Assembly (NCBI RefSeq): GCF_026735165.1
Contig: NZ_JAPQES010000004.1
Coordinates: 186,001 to 250,000, forward strand
Length of the DNA stretch: 64,000 nucleotides
Origin: Clostridium ganghwense
GTDB taxonomy: Bacteria > Bacillota > Clostridia > Clostridiales > Clostridiaceae
Reading direction: 5' to 3'
The translations under genes and the position numbers were made by a program. This document shows positions 26,700-36,349 of the stretch, one piece after another. Positions within the stretch are counted from its first letter, which is position 1, and each line of letters begins with the position of its first letter. The notes beneath the pieces are model-generated. The model was not told the origin of the DNA. It ran no database searches and saw only the letters and a list, made by a program, of their open reading frames with translations.

Positions 26700-27668
26700 T
26701 TATTTACTATCCAAACTTTTAGGTTTATATATTCTTCTCTTATCTAAAGAGAAAATACTATTAGAAAATTCTCCTTCTTTTGTTTCATTAAGTGCTTTAT
26801 GCATATCGTAAAGACTAGCATCTAATATATCTAAATAATGAAGAAGTTGTGCTTCAGGAATCATTGGCTTTTTAGGACTTCCATATTCCGCTTCAAAATG
26901 GTGGGATAAAATCATATGCTGCAGCAACATTGTTACTTCTCTATCTGCTCCAACCTTATCAGCCACTAGTTCAATATTTTTAATTCCTTCTATTATATGA
27001 CCCAGTAATTGTCCTTCTGGTGTATAGTCACTTACTATACCAAGTTCACTAGCATCCATCTCATTAATTTTAGCCATATCATGAAGTATAATTCCACCAT
27101 AAAGTAAATCAGTATTTATAAAAGTGTATATTTCACTCAACTTTTCTCCAGCTTTAAGCATTGTAGTTGTATGATATAAAAGTCCAGATCTTATAGCATG
27201 ATGGTTTCTCTTAGCAGCCGGATAGTGCATCAACTTTTCTACATTCTGCTCTATAATAGTTTCAACTATTTTTCTTATGTCATCATTTTTTATCTTTAAA
27301 ATATATTTTAAAACTTCATCATACATATTCTCTGCAGAATTAGGCGCTGATGGAACAAAATCAGATATATCTACTTTGTCATGTTTATTTGTAGTTCTTA
27401 TTCTATCTATTTTAAACTGATTATTCCCCTGCCATACTGTAACAAGACCTCTTACTTTTAAAAGAGTATTAGGCGTATAAATTTCTTCGTCTCCTTCTTT
27501 GTAATTCCAGTACTTTGCATTTATTTCTCCTGTTTTATCACCAATAGTAAAATCCAGATATTTCTTACTGTTACTTGCTGTTCTACACTCTGCACTTTTT
27601 ATTATAAAATAACCCTCTATTTTATCATTAACTTCAAATTCTTCTATGCTTTTAACAACTATGTCCAT
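26700..27668 (-). CDS. yhaM: 3'-5' exoribonuclease YhaM family
   Basis: A 322-residue protein with an N-terminal OB-fold nucleic-acid-binding domain (about 10-95, ending VTVWQGNNQFKIDRI) and an HD phosphohydrolase domain: HHAIRSGLLYHTTTM, LLYGGIILHDMAKI and a later HMILSHH. YhaM degrades RNA and single-stranded DNA from the 3' end in a metal-dependent way. It lies 15 bases after addA, so it is co-expressed with the recombination nuclease. Confidence 0.92.
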   Translation of the reverse strand: MDIVVKSIEEFEVNDKIEGYFIIKSAECRTASNSKKYLDFTIGDKTGEINAKYWNYKEGDEEIYTPNTLLKVRGLVTVWQGNNQFKIDRIRTTNKHDKVDISDFVPSAPNSAENMYDEVLKYILKIKNDDIRKIVETIIEQNVEKLMHYPAAKRNHHAIRSGLLYHTTTMLKAGEKLSEIYTFINTDLLYGGIILHDMAKINEMDASELGIVSDYTPEGQLLGHIIEGIKNIELVADKVGADREVTMLLQHMILSHHFEAEYGSPKKPMIPEAQLLHYLDILDASLYDMHKALNETKEGEFSNSIFSLDKRRIYKPKSLDSK

Positions 27669-27683
27669 TTTAAAACCCCTTTC

Positions 27684-30600
27684 CTATATCTTGGCTTCAC
27701 TATCATTATAAAACAAATACAAATATTTTTCTTTAACTTTCTTTCCTGTTATCTCCTCAATAGCTTTTTTATAGTACCCTAACTGTTCTTTATACTTTTC
27801 TTTTATACCTTCTACATCGCCATCTTTAATGTAATCTGTTTTATAATCTAAAAGTACTACCTCATCATCTTCTTCAAAGTAGCAGTCAATAATTCCTTGA
27901 ATTATTATATGTTCATTATTATACTTTTCTTCATCAAGGTTTTCGTATACATCTGTTACTTTTAATTGCATATGGAAAGGAATCTCTCTGTAAACTTTTT
28001 TAGCTCTTAACATTCGTTTACCAATATTGGAATTAAAAAAGTTCAATATTTTAACTACATCAACACTATCACCTTGCTCATCAGTAATAAGTTCTTTTCT
28101 TACCATCTCAGCTATTTGAACTTTAATTTCTTGTATAGTTAATTCCTTCTTATAGTCAATCTTTTGCATAACAGCATGCATTGCAGTACCTTTTTCTGCT
28201 CCAGTAAGTTTTTTATCTTTTTCTAGAAAGGCAGGTTTTTTAACAAGCTTAGGTGTATACCTTCTTTGAGAATAATCTTCATAGAGCTCTGCATCCTTCA
28301 TTCTTTTTAACTCTGTAACAGTAAGCAGTGTTGGAAGCTTAGAGGCTTCTATATAATCATATTTCCACTGCAATCTTCTTTTAATTTCTTCATAATATTT
28401 GCTGTGCTCAGTAATCTTCTCTAGTTCCTCTCCTTCTAACTCTTCGTTTCCTTCTTCTTCATTAATAATAACTTCATTTCTACTATATAAGTTTATTTCC
28501 CATTTAGAATCATCTTGAACCAAATTACTAAGTTTATAATCTTCTATTCCTGCTGTCTCTCTAAGTTTTTCTCCATCTTTATGTCTCATTATTACAGGAC
28601 AAATCCAGTCTAAGTAATTTTTAGCCTTTAACATTTCATACTCTGGAAGCTTCTCTTCATCATTATCCACACTGTAAGACCACTTTTGTACACACTTTTC
28701 AATACTGTTTACTGCTCCTGTCATTATAAGCTTTTCCTTAGCCCTTGTTAAAGCTACATAAAGTATTCTCATTTCTTCTGATAGACTTTCCATTTTAATT
28801 TTCTTTTTAAGTGCTTGTTTTAAAACAGTCTGGTAGGTAACTCTTTTGTTTATATCCACAAAGTCTGGCCCATATCCAAGCTCTCCATGGAAAAGAATCT
28901 TCTGATTTAAATCCTGCATATTAAAACCTTTCCCTAAAGCTGATAAAATTACAACTGGAAATTCTAATCCTTTACTTTTATGGATACTCATTATTCTAAC
29001 TACATTTTCATTTTCTCCTAATATTTTGGCACTTCCCATATCACCACTGCTGACTTTCAGCTTATTTATGAAGTTTATGAAATTAAACAATCCTTTATAG
29101 CTTGTTTGTTCATACTGTCTAGCTCTTTGAAAAAGTATTCTAAGATTTGCCTGTCTTTGAACTCCACCAGCCATAGCCCCTACATAGCCATAATATCCAG
29201 TATCCGTATATAAATACCATATGAATTCATCTATAGGCATATGTATAGATTTATCTCTCCATATCTTAATTTTTTCTAAAAAAGAACTACATTTCTTTTG
29301 AATATTGCTGTTATCTTCTTCTGACGCCATTTTTAAAGCATCATAGAATTCTGCTTCCTTATCTTTAAGTCTAATATCAATAAGCTCCTCAGGGGTAAAA
29401 GAAGCAATAGGTGAACGTAGCACAGCAATAAGAGGAATATCCTGTCTTGGATTATCAATTATCTGGAGTAGTGACAGCATAGTTTTAATTTCTAGGGTTT
29501 CAAAATATCCACTACCTGTATCTGCATAAGAAGGTATATAATTTTCCTTTAATTCTTCCATAAATACAGGTGCCCATTTAGCTGTACTTCTTAAAAGTAT
29601 AACTATATCTTTATATTCAACCTTTCTATACTCCTTTGTATTCTTATCAAAGATCTTAAATTCTTCTCCATCTTTAGGATTCACAAGTTCATTTATCCTT
29701 TTAACAACTATTCTAGCTTCCATTTGGATATTGCTAGGTATTTCTTCCTGTTCAGCTTCAACATTCAATCCTTCTTCAACTGTAGGTTTATTTTTCTCTA
29801 AAAGATGAAGTTCAATATTTCCTCCTACTACAACAGTTTCGTCAATACACTCTGCATAATCTGCTCCTAGATTTAAAGCTTCCTTTTCATCATATTCAAG
29901 CTCTCCAACATTTACGGACATTATCTGCTTAAAAATAAAATTAACAGCATCTAATATTTCTTTTCTGCTTCTGAAGTTCTTAAATAATGTTATCTTTCTC
30001 TGTGTTTCTCCTTCTTCTAATGGATAAGAGTTATATTTTTGAAGGAATATCTCTGGTTTTGCCTGTCTAAAACGATAAATACTTTGCTTTACATCTCCAA
30101 CCATAAACACATTATTGTTTTTCCCATTATCTTCATCTTTCTTAGCTATAGCATTTACAATAGCTTCCTGAACCTCATTACTATCTTGATATTCATCAAC
30201 TAATATTTCATCGTATTTGTCTCTCAACTTAAAAGCAGTTTTAGATGGAATTCTGTGGTCATCCTCATTTTTTTCTGTTAATACTTGAAGGCAAAAATGT
30301 TCGAAGTCATTAAAATCTATAATTCCTCTTTCTCTTTTCGCCTGTGCATATCTATCTATAAATTCTATTACAAGATCAGAAAGTTTACGCATAACGGGAT
30401 ATAATTCTATTAAATCTAAAGTTGTCTCGTGACTTCCGTATATTACAACTTTATTTTTTAAATCATCATTAATACTTTTTTTAGCCTTATTTCTTATACC
30501 TTTAACCTTCTCTTGCGTATCCTTATCCTCACAATTCTTGCATGCTTTTAATCTTTTAAAGCTTACTTTTTCAAATTCATCAAACAAATTATCCCAAGAT

Positions 30601-31409
30601 TTTTCACAAGCTGCTAATAAGTCTTGTATCATACGAACATCATCAAGAAAAGTTTCTTCATAAGGGTCTAATCCTTCTGTTTTTCTTATAATATCTAATG
30701 CATTATTCATAGCCTTATAAAGACCTTCAAGTTCAATTCTTATGTCTTCCATCAATATTTTAGCCCATTTGGATTCCGTAAACTTATAGTTTTTATCTAC
30801 ATTGAAGTCTTCAGCCATTTGATTTAGTAATTCTCTTGGATAAGGTGAGCTCATGGCAAACCTGTAAAGATCAAGAACTATATTTTGAAGAACTAAATCA
30901 TCCTTATTATTACTATAGCATTCCATAAGCTTTAAAAATTCAATACTGCAGTTATCATCCTCGTATGCTTCTTCAAACATCTGCTCAAGTGTTTCCCCTT
31001 TTAAAAGAATTGTTTCTGTCTCGTCCCCGATTCTAAAACTAGGGTCAATGTCTAAGTGATGAAAGTTATTCCTTATAACTTCAAGACAAAAAGAGTGCAT
31101 TGTAGTTATGCTTGCTTTATTTAAAAGAGTAAGCTGTCTTTGAAGTTGTCTTGACTTTGGATGCTTCTTTAATTCTTCACTAATAGCCTTAGCTATTCTT
31201 TCCTTCATTTCTGATGCTGCTGCATTGGTAAAGGTTACAACTAATAATTTATCTATATCAATAGCCTTTGTAGGGTGGGTTATCATTTTTATTATTCTTT
31301 CAACAAGTACGGCAGTTTTCCCAGACCCAGCAGCAGCTGCTACAAGTAAATTACAGCCATGAGTATCTATTGCTGCCTGCTGATCTGTCGTCCATTTTAC
31401 ATCTCCCAA
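27684..31409 (-). CDS. addA: ATP-dependent helicase/nuclease subunit A
   Basis: The 1241-residue UvrD-like helicase and RecB-family nuclease subunit of AddAB processes double-strand breaks and loads recombinase at Chi. Walker A AAAAGSGKT is at residues 24-32, with DEYQDSNEVQ as motif II, MVGDVKQSIYRFR, MSIHKSKGLEFPVV and YVALTRAKEKL as later helicase motifs. The C-terminal nuclease carries VVLLDYKTDYI. Translation starts at TTG 31409, directly after the addB TAA; the ribosome site GGGAGGTG lies inside addB and nearby ATGs are out of frame. The coupling keeps the subunits equal. Confidence 0.97.
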   Translation of the reverse strand: MGDVKWTTDQQAAIDTHGCNLLVAAAAGSGKTAVLVERIIKMITHPTKAIDIDKLLVVTFTNAAASEMKERIAKAISEELKKHPKSRQLQRQLTLLNKASITTMHSFCLEVIRNNFHHLDIDPSFRIGDETETILLKGETLEQMFEEAYEDDNCSIEFLKLMECYSNNKDDLVLQNIVLDLYRFAMSSPYPRELLNQMAEDFNVDKNYKFTESKWAKILMEDIRIELEGLYKAMNNALDIIRKTEGLDPYEETFLDDVRMIQDLLAACEKSWDNLFDEFEKVSFKRLKACKNCEDKDTQEKVKGIRNKAKKSINDDLKNKVVIYGSHETTLDLIELYPVMRKLSDLVIEFIDRYAQAKRERGIIDFNDFEHFCLQVLTEKNEDDHRIPSKTAFKLRDKYDEILVDEYQDSNEVQEAIVNAIAKKDEDNGKNNNVFMVGDVKQSIYRFRQAKPEIFLQKYNSYPLEEGETQRKITLFKNFRSRKEILDAVNFIFKQIMSVNVGELEYDEKEALNLGADYAECIDETVVVGGNIELHLLEKNKPTVEEGLNVEAEQEEIPSNIQMEARIVVKRINELVNPKDGEEFKIFDKNTKEYRKVEYKDIVILLRSTAKWAPVFMEELKENYIPSYADTGSGYFETLEIKTMLSLLQIIDNPRQDIPLIAVLRSPIASFTPEELIDIRLKDKEAEFYDALKMASEEDNSNIQKKCSSFLEKIKIWRDKSIHMPIDEFIWYLYTDTGYYGYVGAMAGGVQRQANLRILFQRARQYEQTSYKGLFNFINFINKLKVSSGDMGSAKILGENENVVRIMSIHKSKGLEFPVVILSALGKGFNMQDLNQKILFHGELGYGPDFVDINKRVTYQTVLKQALKKKIKMESLSEEMRILYVALTRAKEKLIMTGAVNSIEKCVQKWSYSVDNDEEKLPEYEMLKAKNYLDWICPVIMRHKDGEKLRETAGIEDYKLSNLVQDDSKWEINLYSRNEVIINEEEGNEELEGEELEKITEHSKYYEEIKRRLQWKYDYIEASKLPTLLTVTELKRMKDAELYEDYSQRRYTPKLVKKPAFLEKDKKLTGAEKGTAMHAVMQKIDYKKELTIQEIKVQIAEMVRKELITDEQGDSVDVVKILNFFNSNIGKRMLRAKKVYREIPFHMQLKVTDVYENLDEEKYNNEHIIIQGIIDCYFEEDDEVVLLDYKTDYIKDGDVEGIKEKYKEQLGYYKKAIEEITGKKVKEKYLYLFYNDSEAKI

Positions 31410-34400
31410 TTATTTCACCTCCCCTTTTTTCTTCTCTTCATCTTCTCTCTCTAACATTTTCCAAATTTCTTCATCTTTTTTATCATTTATAACTTTATAT
31501 TTGTTTCCATCAAAACTGTCATCAAATTGACATACAGCAGAATACATACAATAGCTACATGCTTCTGTTTTTGTACCCTTGAAAGGCTTTATCTGTATAT
31601 CACCACTAAGCATTTCTTCACAAGTTTTCACCAAATTATTTTTAACGTGATTTCTCAAATTTTTAAACTGTTCCTCTGTTCCTACAGAAGATTTTCCTAA
31701 AGTATCTCCTTTATTAATTCTTGCTGGAATTATTAAAGAATAACCTTCAATTTTTCTATCCATTTCTTTTATTACATCTACATCTGCAAGAAGAAGTCCC
31801 TTCATTTTTAAAGCTTTCAATATTTCCTTTTCCATTTGTTCTTCTGACATTCCCCTATTTCCTCTTATTATAGGATCATCTATTTTAAAATATAAAACTC
31901 CACCTGGTAAAATAGGCTCTTTTTCTTTTATTTCTTCATTTGTTAGTATTGCATCTAAGTAAGTCAAAAGTTGAATTTGAAGTCCATAGTATACATCAGA
32001 CAAGTTGAAATCTTTATTTCCTGACTTATAATCAATAATTCTATAATAATCTTTTCCTTCTAAGTTCAACTTATCTACTCTATCTATTCTTCCAATAAGC
32101 TTAACTTTCTCGCCATTTGAAAGTTCTATAACTATAGGTGGATAAGTACCCTTATCTCCAAACTCAACCTCATACCCTATAGGCTCAAATCCACTTCTTC
32201 TCATATGCTCTACTATAACTAAAAGAGTTTTTATAATAACTCTTTTTAATCTCTCTGTAAAATATCTATAACGTGGAGAGCTGTTAAAGATTGAACTAGC
32301 ATCCTCTTTTATCTTTGTATCTACTATATTATTTACAGTTTCAATACACCATTCTTCCTCTATATCAAACCAATTTATTGAATTTTTATCCACAGTCTTG
32401 GAAAACTCATCAATAATATTGTGCATAAATGTACCTAAATCCGGTGGATTAAGCTTAAAAATTCTTCTTTCCTTTGCGTTAAGTCCATATTGAACATAAT
32501 ATGCAAAGGGACATTGCTCGTATTTTTCAAATCTTGAAACACTAAAATATAATTTTTTCCCATATAGCTTTCTAATTTTTTCTTTACTTATCAAATCCAC
32601 AGAATTATCATAGGAAGCTGCTGAAAAGATAGTTTTACACTTATCTCTCCATTTCTTTCTTTCCTCTTTAACTTTCTCACTCTCATTTTCGTCCTCTTCA
32701 CTACTATAAAAATGATATACATCACTCCAAAGAGGACTATCTTTTACTTCATCATTATCTTTTCGCAAGACTGATACTAATTTATTAAAAGTAGGTACTT
32801 TTCTTGATACTAATTCCAAACTCTTATCATCATCTATATCTTCAATTACATCACTTTCTTCTGTTATATTAGGGAAAAGTGACTTTAATCTTGATATTAT
32901 TATAGAAGGTCTCACAGCCTTACCTTCATAATCAGCTATTGGATAGCATACTCTTAAACATTTTCCCGCTATGGTTAATGTTTTATATATTAAAAATTGC
33001 TCCTCAAAGATCTTTGACTTTGTATCCTGCGCAAGGTCAATATCCATTTTTCTAAGCTTATCTCTATCGGTATCTGAAAGTATTCCTTCTTCAGCAGCTA
33101 CTGCTGGAAAAGTACCATCATTTACTCCTAATATATAAAGTGCCTTTACAGTATGACTTCTAACTCTCTCTACACTTGATACTAAAACTTCATCAAGGGT
33201 AGTTGGTATAAGTCCCATTTTATGTTCTCCAAAACCTATATGTAAAAGCTTAACAAATTCCTTTAGCTCAAGTTTTTCTTCCTTGAATACCTCTACTATT
33301 TGATCAAGCAGCTCTATAACTAAGTTCCAAATCTGACTATATTCATTTACAAGTTCTTGCCTTCCCTCTTCATTAAATCTGTAAACCCAGTTTTCTATGG
33401 TTTCATTAACCTTTATATCACACAAGAAATTATATAGTGCTGTGCATATTTCCTTTGCACTCTTCTTTCCTTTCAATTTATCAGAAAACTTAATCAAAGG
33501 AGCCACTACTTTTTTCTTTATCTCATTTACCTCGTCTATAACCTCTACTCTTCCATATAACCACTCTTCCTGCCATTTCTTTTTTCCTCTAATTCCATAA
33601 GCTATAACATAGTTTTCTAAAATATCTATCTCATCATTATCTATACCTATAAGCCCAGTTTTTAAATATCTGAATACAGCCTCATAGGACCAGTTTTTAT
33701 TAAATATATCTATGGCAGAAGTAATAAGTACAATAAGTGGATTGTCATCTATTTCTTTTTTCTTATCTATAAAACAAGGTATTTCATATTCATAAAAGAT
33801 GGTTTTTACTATCTTTTCATATGAATTTAAATCTCTAGTTATGACAGCTATGTCTCTAAATTTTAATCCTTTATCTCTAACCAGCTCAACTATTTCTCTT
33901 GCTACTTTTTCCACCTCTGAATATGGATTTAATGCCCTTATAATTTCTATATCCTTTGTTTTTTGAGTATAAGGCCTATATGGATATTTAAAATAATTCC
34001 CCTCAAGATATCTAATCTCTTCACTATCCTTAAATCTATCCATTTCATTGTGTTTTAAAACAACAGGATTTTCTATAGCAAAATTGTTATCTTTAGCAAT
34101 TTTTAATATTCTTTCTTCTGTATTTTTTAGAGGTGCAAATACATCCGTGCTGTCAAACTCTCTGCCATACTCCATCCCTAAGGTTACATTTACTCTCTTA
34201 GCCTTTTTTATAAGTTTTTCAATAATCTTATACTGCTGAGGAGTAAATGAATTAAATTCATCTAACCATATTTCTGCTTCATTCAACATCTGTGAATAAT
34301 CTAGCCTTTCATAAAGCAAGGTTATATCATCTTCATTGTCTATATAATTTTGGTGAAGCTTATCTTCAAACTCATTAAAAATTTTACTTATATCCTCTAG

Positions 34401-34865
34401 TTTATCCTTTAAGAGATCATCCTCTTCCATTTTCCTTATTGATGCTTGCACCTCTAATGGACTAACATCATATCTTTTTAATTCTGTTATCATATCTGAA
34501 ATAGTATTAACAAATCCCTGCTGATTTGAAGCTGCAGCAAAAACCTTGAATTCATCTCTTATTTTATTTATTATATTAAAAATAAGCATACATTTTCCAG
34601 AAGAATCCATGTGTTGACGGGTAGCCCCTCCTACTTCATTGGAAACCTTGTATGCCATTCTTTCAAAACTAGTTACCTCTACATTTATAATTCCAGTACC
34701 CTTAATCTTCTCAACTATATTTTTCTCAGCTTGAAAAGAATATTGCTCAGGAACAATTAAAAGTAAGGGGTTCTTCTGACCATTTTCTAATTTCTTTTTA
34801 ATCTGTTCTACACAGTAATGGCTCTTTCCACTTCCAGAACGACCATAAATGAATCTTAAACTCAT
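31410..34865 (-). CDS. addB: ATP-dependent helicase/nuclease subunit B
   Basis: The 1151-residue partner of AddA. It has Walker A GRSGSGKSHYC near the N-terminus, a large helicase-like middle, and a C-terminal RecB-type nuclease (IIDYKSGNKDF). An iron-sulfur set of cysteines is visible: one in YEQCPFAYYVQYGL and three in CSYCMYSAVC near the end, as in clostridial and Bacillus AddB. It is the first gene of addB-addA-yhaM. A TGATATAAT extended -10 on the minus strand at about 34942-34950 is a candidate promoter. Confidence 0.97.
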   Translation of the reverse strand: MSLRFIYGRSGSGKSHYCVEQIKKKLENGQKNPLLLIVPEQYSFQAEKNIVEKIKGTGIINVEVTSFERMAYKVSNEVGGATRQHMDSSGKCMLIFNIINKIRDEFKVFAAASNQQGFVNTISDMITELKRYDVSPLEVQASIRKMEEDDLLKDKLEDISKIFNEFEDKLHQNYIDNEDDITLLYERLDYSQMLNEAEIWLDEFNSFTPQQYKIIEKLIKKAKRVNVTLGMEYGREFDSTDVFAPLKNTEERILKIAKDNNFAIENPVVLKHNEMDRFKDSEEIRYLEGNYFKYPYRPYTQKTKDIEIIRALNPYSEVEKVAREIVELVRDKGLKFRDIAVITRDLNSYEKIVKTIFYEYEIPCFIDKKKEIDDNPLIVLITSAIDIFNKNWSYEAVFRYLKTGLIGIDNDEIDILENYVIAYGIRGKKKWQEEWLYGRVEVIDEVNEIKKKVVAPLIKFSDKLKGKKSAKEICTALYNFLCDIKVNETIENWVYRFNEEGRQELVNEYSQIWNLVIELLDQIVEVFKEEKLELKEFVKLLHIGFGEHKMGLIPTTLDEVLVSSVERVRSHTVKALYILGVNDGTFPAVAAEEGILSDTDRDKLRKMDIDLAQDTKSKIFEEQFLIYKTLTIAGKCLRVCYPIADYEGKAVRPSIIISRLKSLFPNITEESDVIEDIDDDKSLELVSRKVPTFNKLVSVLRKDNDEVKDSPLWSDVYHFYSSEEDENESEKVKEERKKWRDKCKTIFSAASYDNSVDLISKEKIRKLYGKKLYFSVSRFEKYEQCPFAYYVQYGLNAKERRIFKLNPPDLGTFMHNIIDEFSKTVDKNSINWFDIEEEWCIETVNNIVDTKIKEDASSIFNSSPRYRYFTERLKRVIIKTLLVIVEHMRRSGFEPIGYEVEFGDKGTYPPIVIELSNGEKVKLIGRIDRVDKLNLEGKDYYRIIDYKSGNKDFNLSDVYYGLQIQLLTYLDAILTNEEIKEKEPILPGGVLYFKIDDPIIRGNRGMSEEQMEKEILKALKMKGLLLADVDVIKEMDRKIEGYSLIIPARINKGDTLGKSSVGTEEQFKNLRNHVKNNLVKTCEEMLSGDIQIKPFKGTKTEACSYCMYSAVCQFDDSFDGNKYKVINDKKDEEIWKMLEREDEEKKKGEVK

Positions 34866-35018
34866 AATTTATTCACCCGCTTCGCCTTTATTATCTATCA
34901 TTTTAGACTAATTATCGAACATTTATTCTTATGCATAATTATATCATAAATGGTGGAAATGTTTTGAAAGATATTAAGCATTTATTTGAGTTATTTTGTA
35001 GTTTTATTTACATGTAAC

Positions 35019-35027
35019 TGGTATAAT
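35019..35027 (+). promoter_or_regulatory. Extended -10 promoter for the receiver/GGDEF gene
   Basis: TGGTATAAT (TGn plus TATAAT at 35022-35027) about 50 bases upstream of the start. No strong -35 is present, as is usual for extended -10 promoters. Confidence 0.55.
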
Positions 35028-35075
35028 TTAGGCTAAATAATATATAAAGTTATCATAAATAAAGGGGGAAAAAAT

Positions 35076-36344
35076 ATGATTTCAATACTTCACGTTGACA
35101 ATAATTCTTTTTATAGACGAATCATGAAAAATGCTTCTCTAGAACAAGCCTTTAGATATATTTCAGTAAGTAGTCCTAAAGAGGCTTTTGAAATATTAGC
35201 TAATGATAGAATCGATTTAATAATAACAGCATTGGAATTCAGTGATGAAAAAGGGGAAAATTTTATAAAATGCCTAAATGAAAGTAAATATAAAAGTATT
35301 CCTGTTATCGTATTAACTTCAAATGACGGCATTGAGTCTAAGAAAAAAATGTTTGAATTAGGAGTTATTGATTATATCTTGAAAAGTAATAACATTGATA
35401 ATTTATTTATGAATATAAATAGATTTAAGATAAAAGATTCTATAGATAAAAAACTAAAAAACATTAAAATAGCTGTATTAGATGACAATAAATTAGAGTT
35501 AGAAATAATACAAAAAATATTTCAAATAAATGATATTACTAATGTTGATTATTATTCTAATCCAGATGACCTTTTAAATAGTGCTAACGAGTATTCAATA
35601 TATTTAGTAGATTTTATTTTACCTAATATTTCTGGGGAACGAGTTATACTAGAATTGAGGAAAAAATATAAATATAGCTTAATACTTACAATGTCTTCTA
35701 TAGATAATTACAAGGTAGTTTCAAATATTTTATCATCTGGAGTAGATGATTATATCACTAAACCTTTTAACGAAAATGTTTTTATGGCAAGATTAAAAGC
35801 AAATATTCGAACATTTTTATTACTAGATGAATTAAAACAAAAGAATTTAGAATTAAAAAGACTTATAAAAATAGATGAACTAACTGAATTATATAATTAT
35901 AAATACCTATATGAAAGCTTAGAAGAAGAAATAAAAATAGCAGCACGAGGCGATAAAGAACTTTCTATAGTGATGTTTGACATAGATAACTTTAAATCAA
36001 TAAATGATAATTACAGCCTAGAAGCTGGGGATAAAATCTTAATAGAAATAAGTAATAAGTTAAAAGAACAATTTAAAGAAACAGGTATTTTAGGAAGATA
36101 TGCTGGAAAACAATTTTTAGCAATACTTCCTGACACTAATTTAAAATCTGCATATATTTTAGCAGAACAAGTTAGAGAAAACATAGAAAATATGAGAGTT
36201 AGAGGAATAGCTTCTGATATAACACTAAGTGCAGGAGTAGTAGAATTTAATAAAGAAAACGTACTAGAATTAATAAAAAAAGCTGACAAGCTTTTGAATG
36301 CTGCTAAGGAAAACGGCAAAAATAAAGTGGAATATGAGGAATAA
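35076..36344 (+). CDS. Receiver-receiver-GGDEF protein with degenerate first receiver and degenerate GGDEF
   Basis: A 422-residue cytoplasmic signalling protein. REC1 (about 1-118) has Ala52 where the phosphoacceptor Asp is expected. REC2 (about 130-245) looks complete: D136-D137, D179 in YLVDFILP, K229 in TKP. The GGDEF domain (about 262-420) keeps the metal-site FDIDNFKSIND, but the signature at 343-347 reads AGKQF rather than GGDEF. Cyclase activity is therefore unlikely; it may bind nucleotide or act as a protein-interaction module switched by REC2. No kinase is adjacent. The following gene starts 5 bases after its stop. Confidence 0.88.
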   Translation: MISILHVDNNSFYRRIMKNASLEQAFRYISVSSPKEAFEILANDRIDLIITALEFSDEKGENFIKCLNESKYKSIPVIVLTSNDGIESKKKMFELGVIDYILKSNNIDNLFMNINRFKIKDSIDKKLKNIKIAVLDDNKLELEIIQKIFQINDITNVDYYSNPDDLLNSANEYSIYLVDFILPNISGERVILELRKKYKYSLILTMSSIDNYKVVSNILSSGVDDYITKPFNENVFMARLKANIRTFLLLDELKQKNLELKRLIKIDELTELYNYKYLYESLEEEIKIAARGDKELSIVMFDIDNFKSINDNYSLEAGDKILIEISNKLKEQFKETGILGRYAGKQFLAILPDTNLKSAYILAEQVRENIENMRVRGIASDITLSAGVVEFNKENVLELIKKADKLLNAAKENGKNKVEYEE

Positions 36345-36349
36345 AGGAT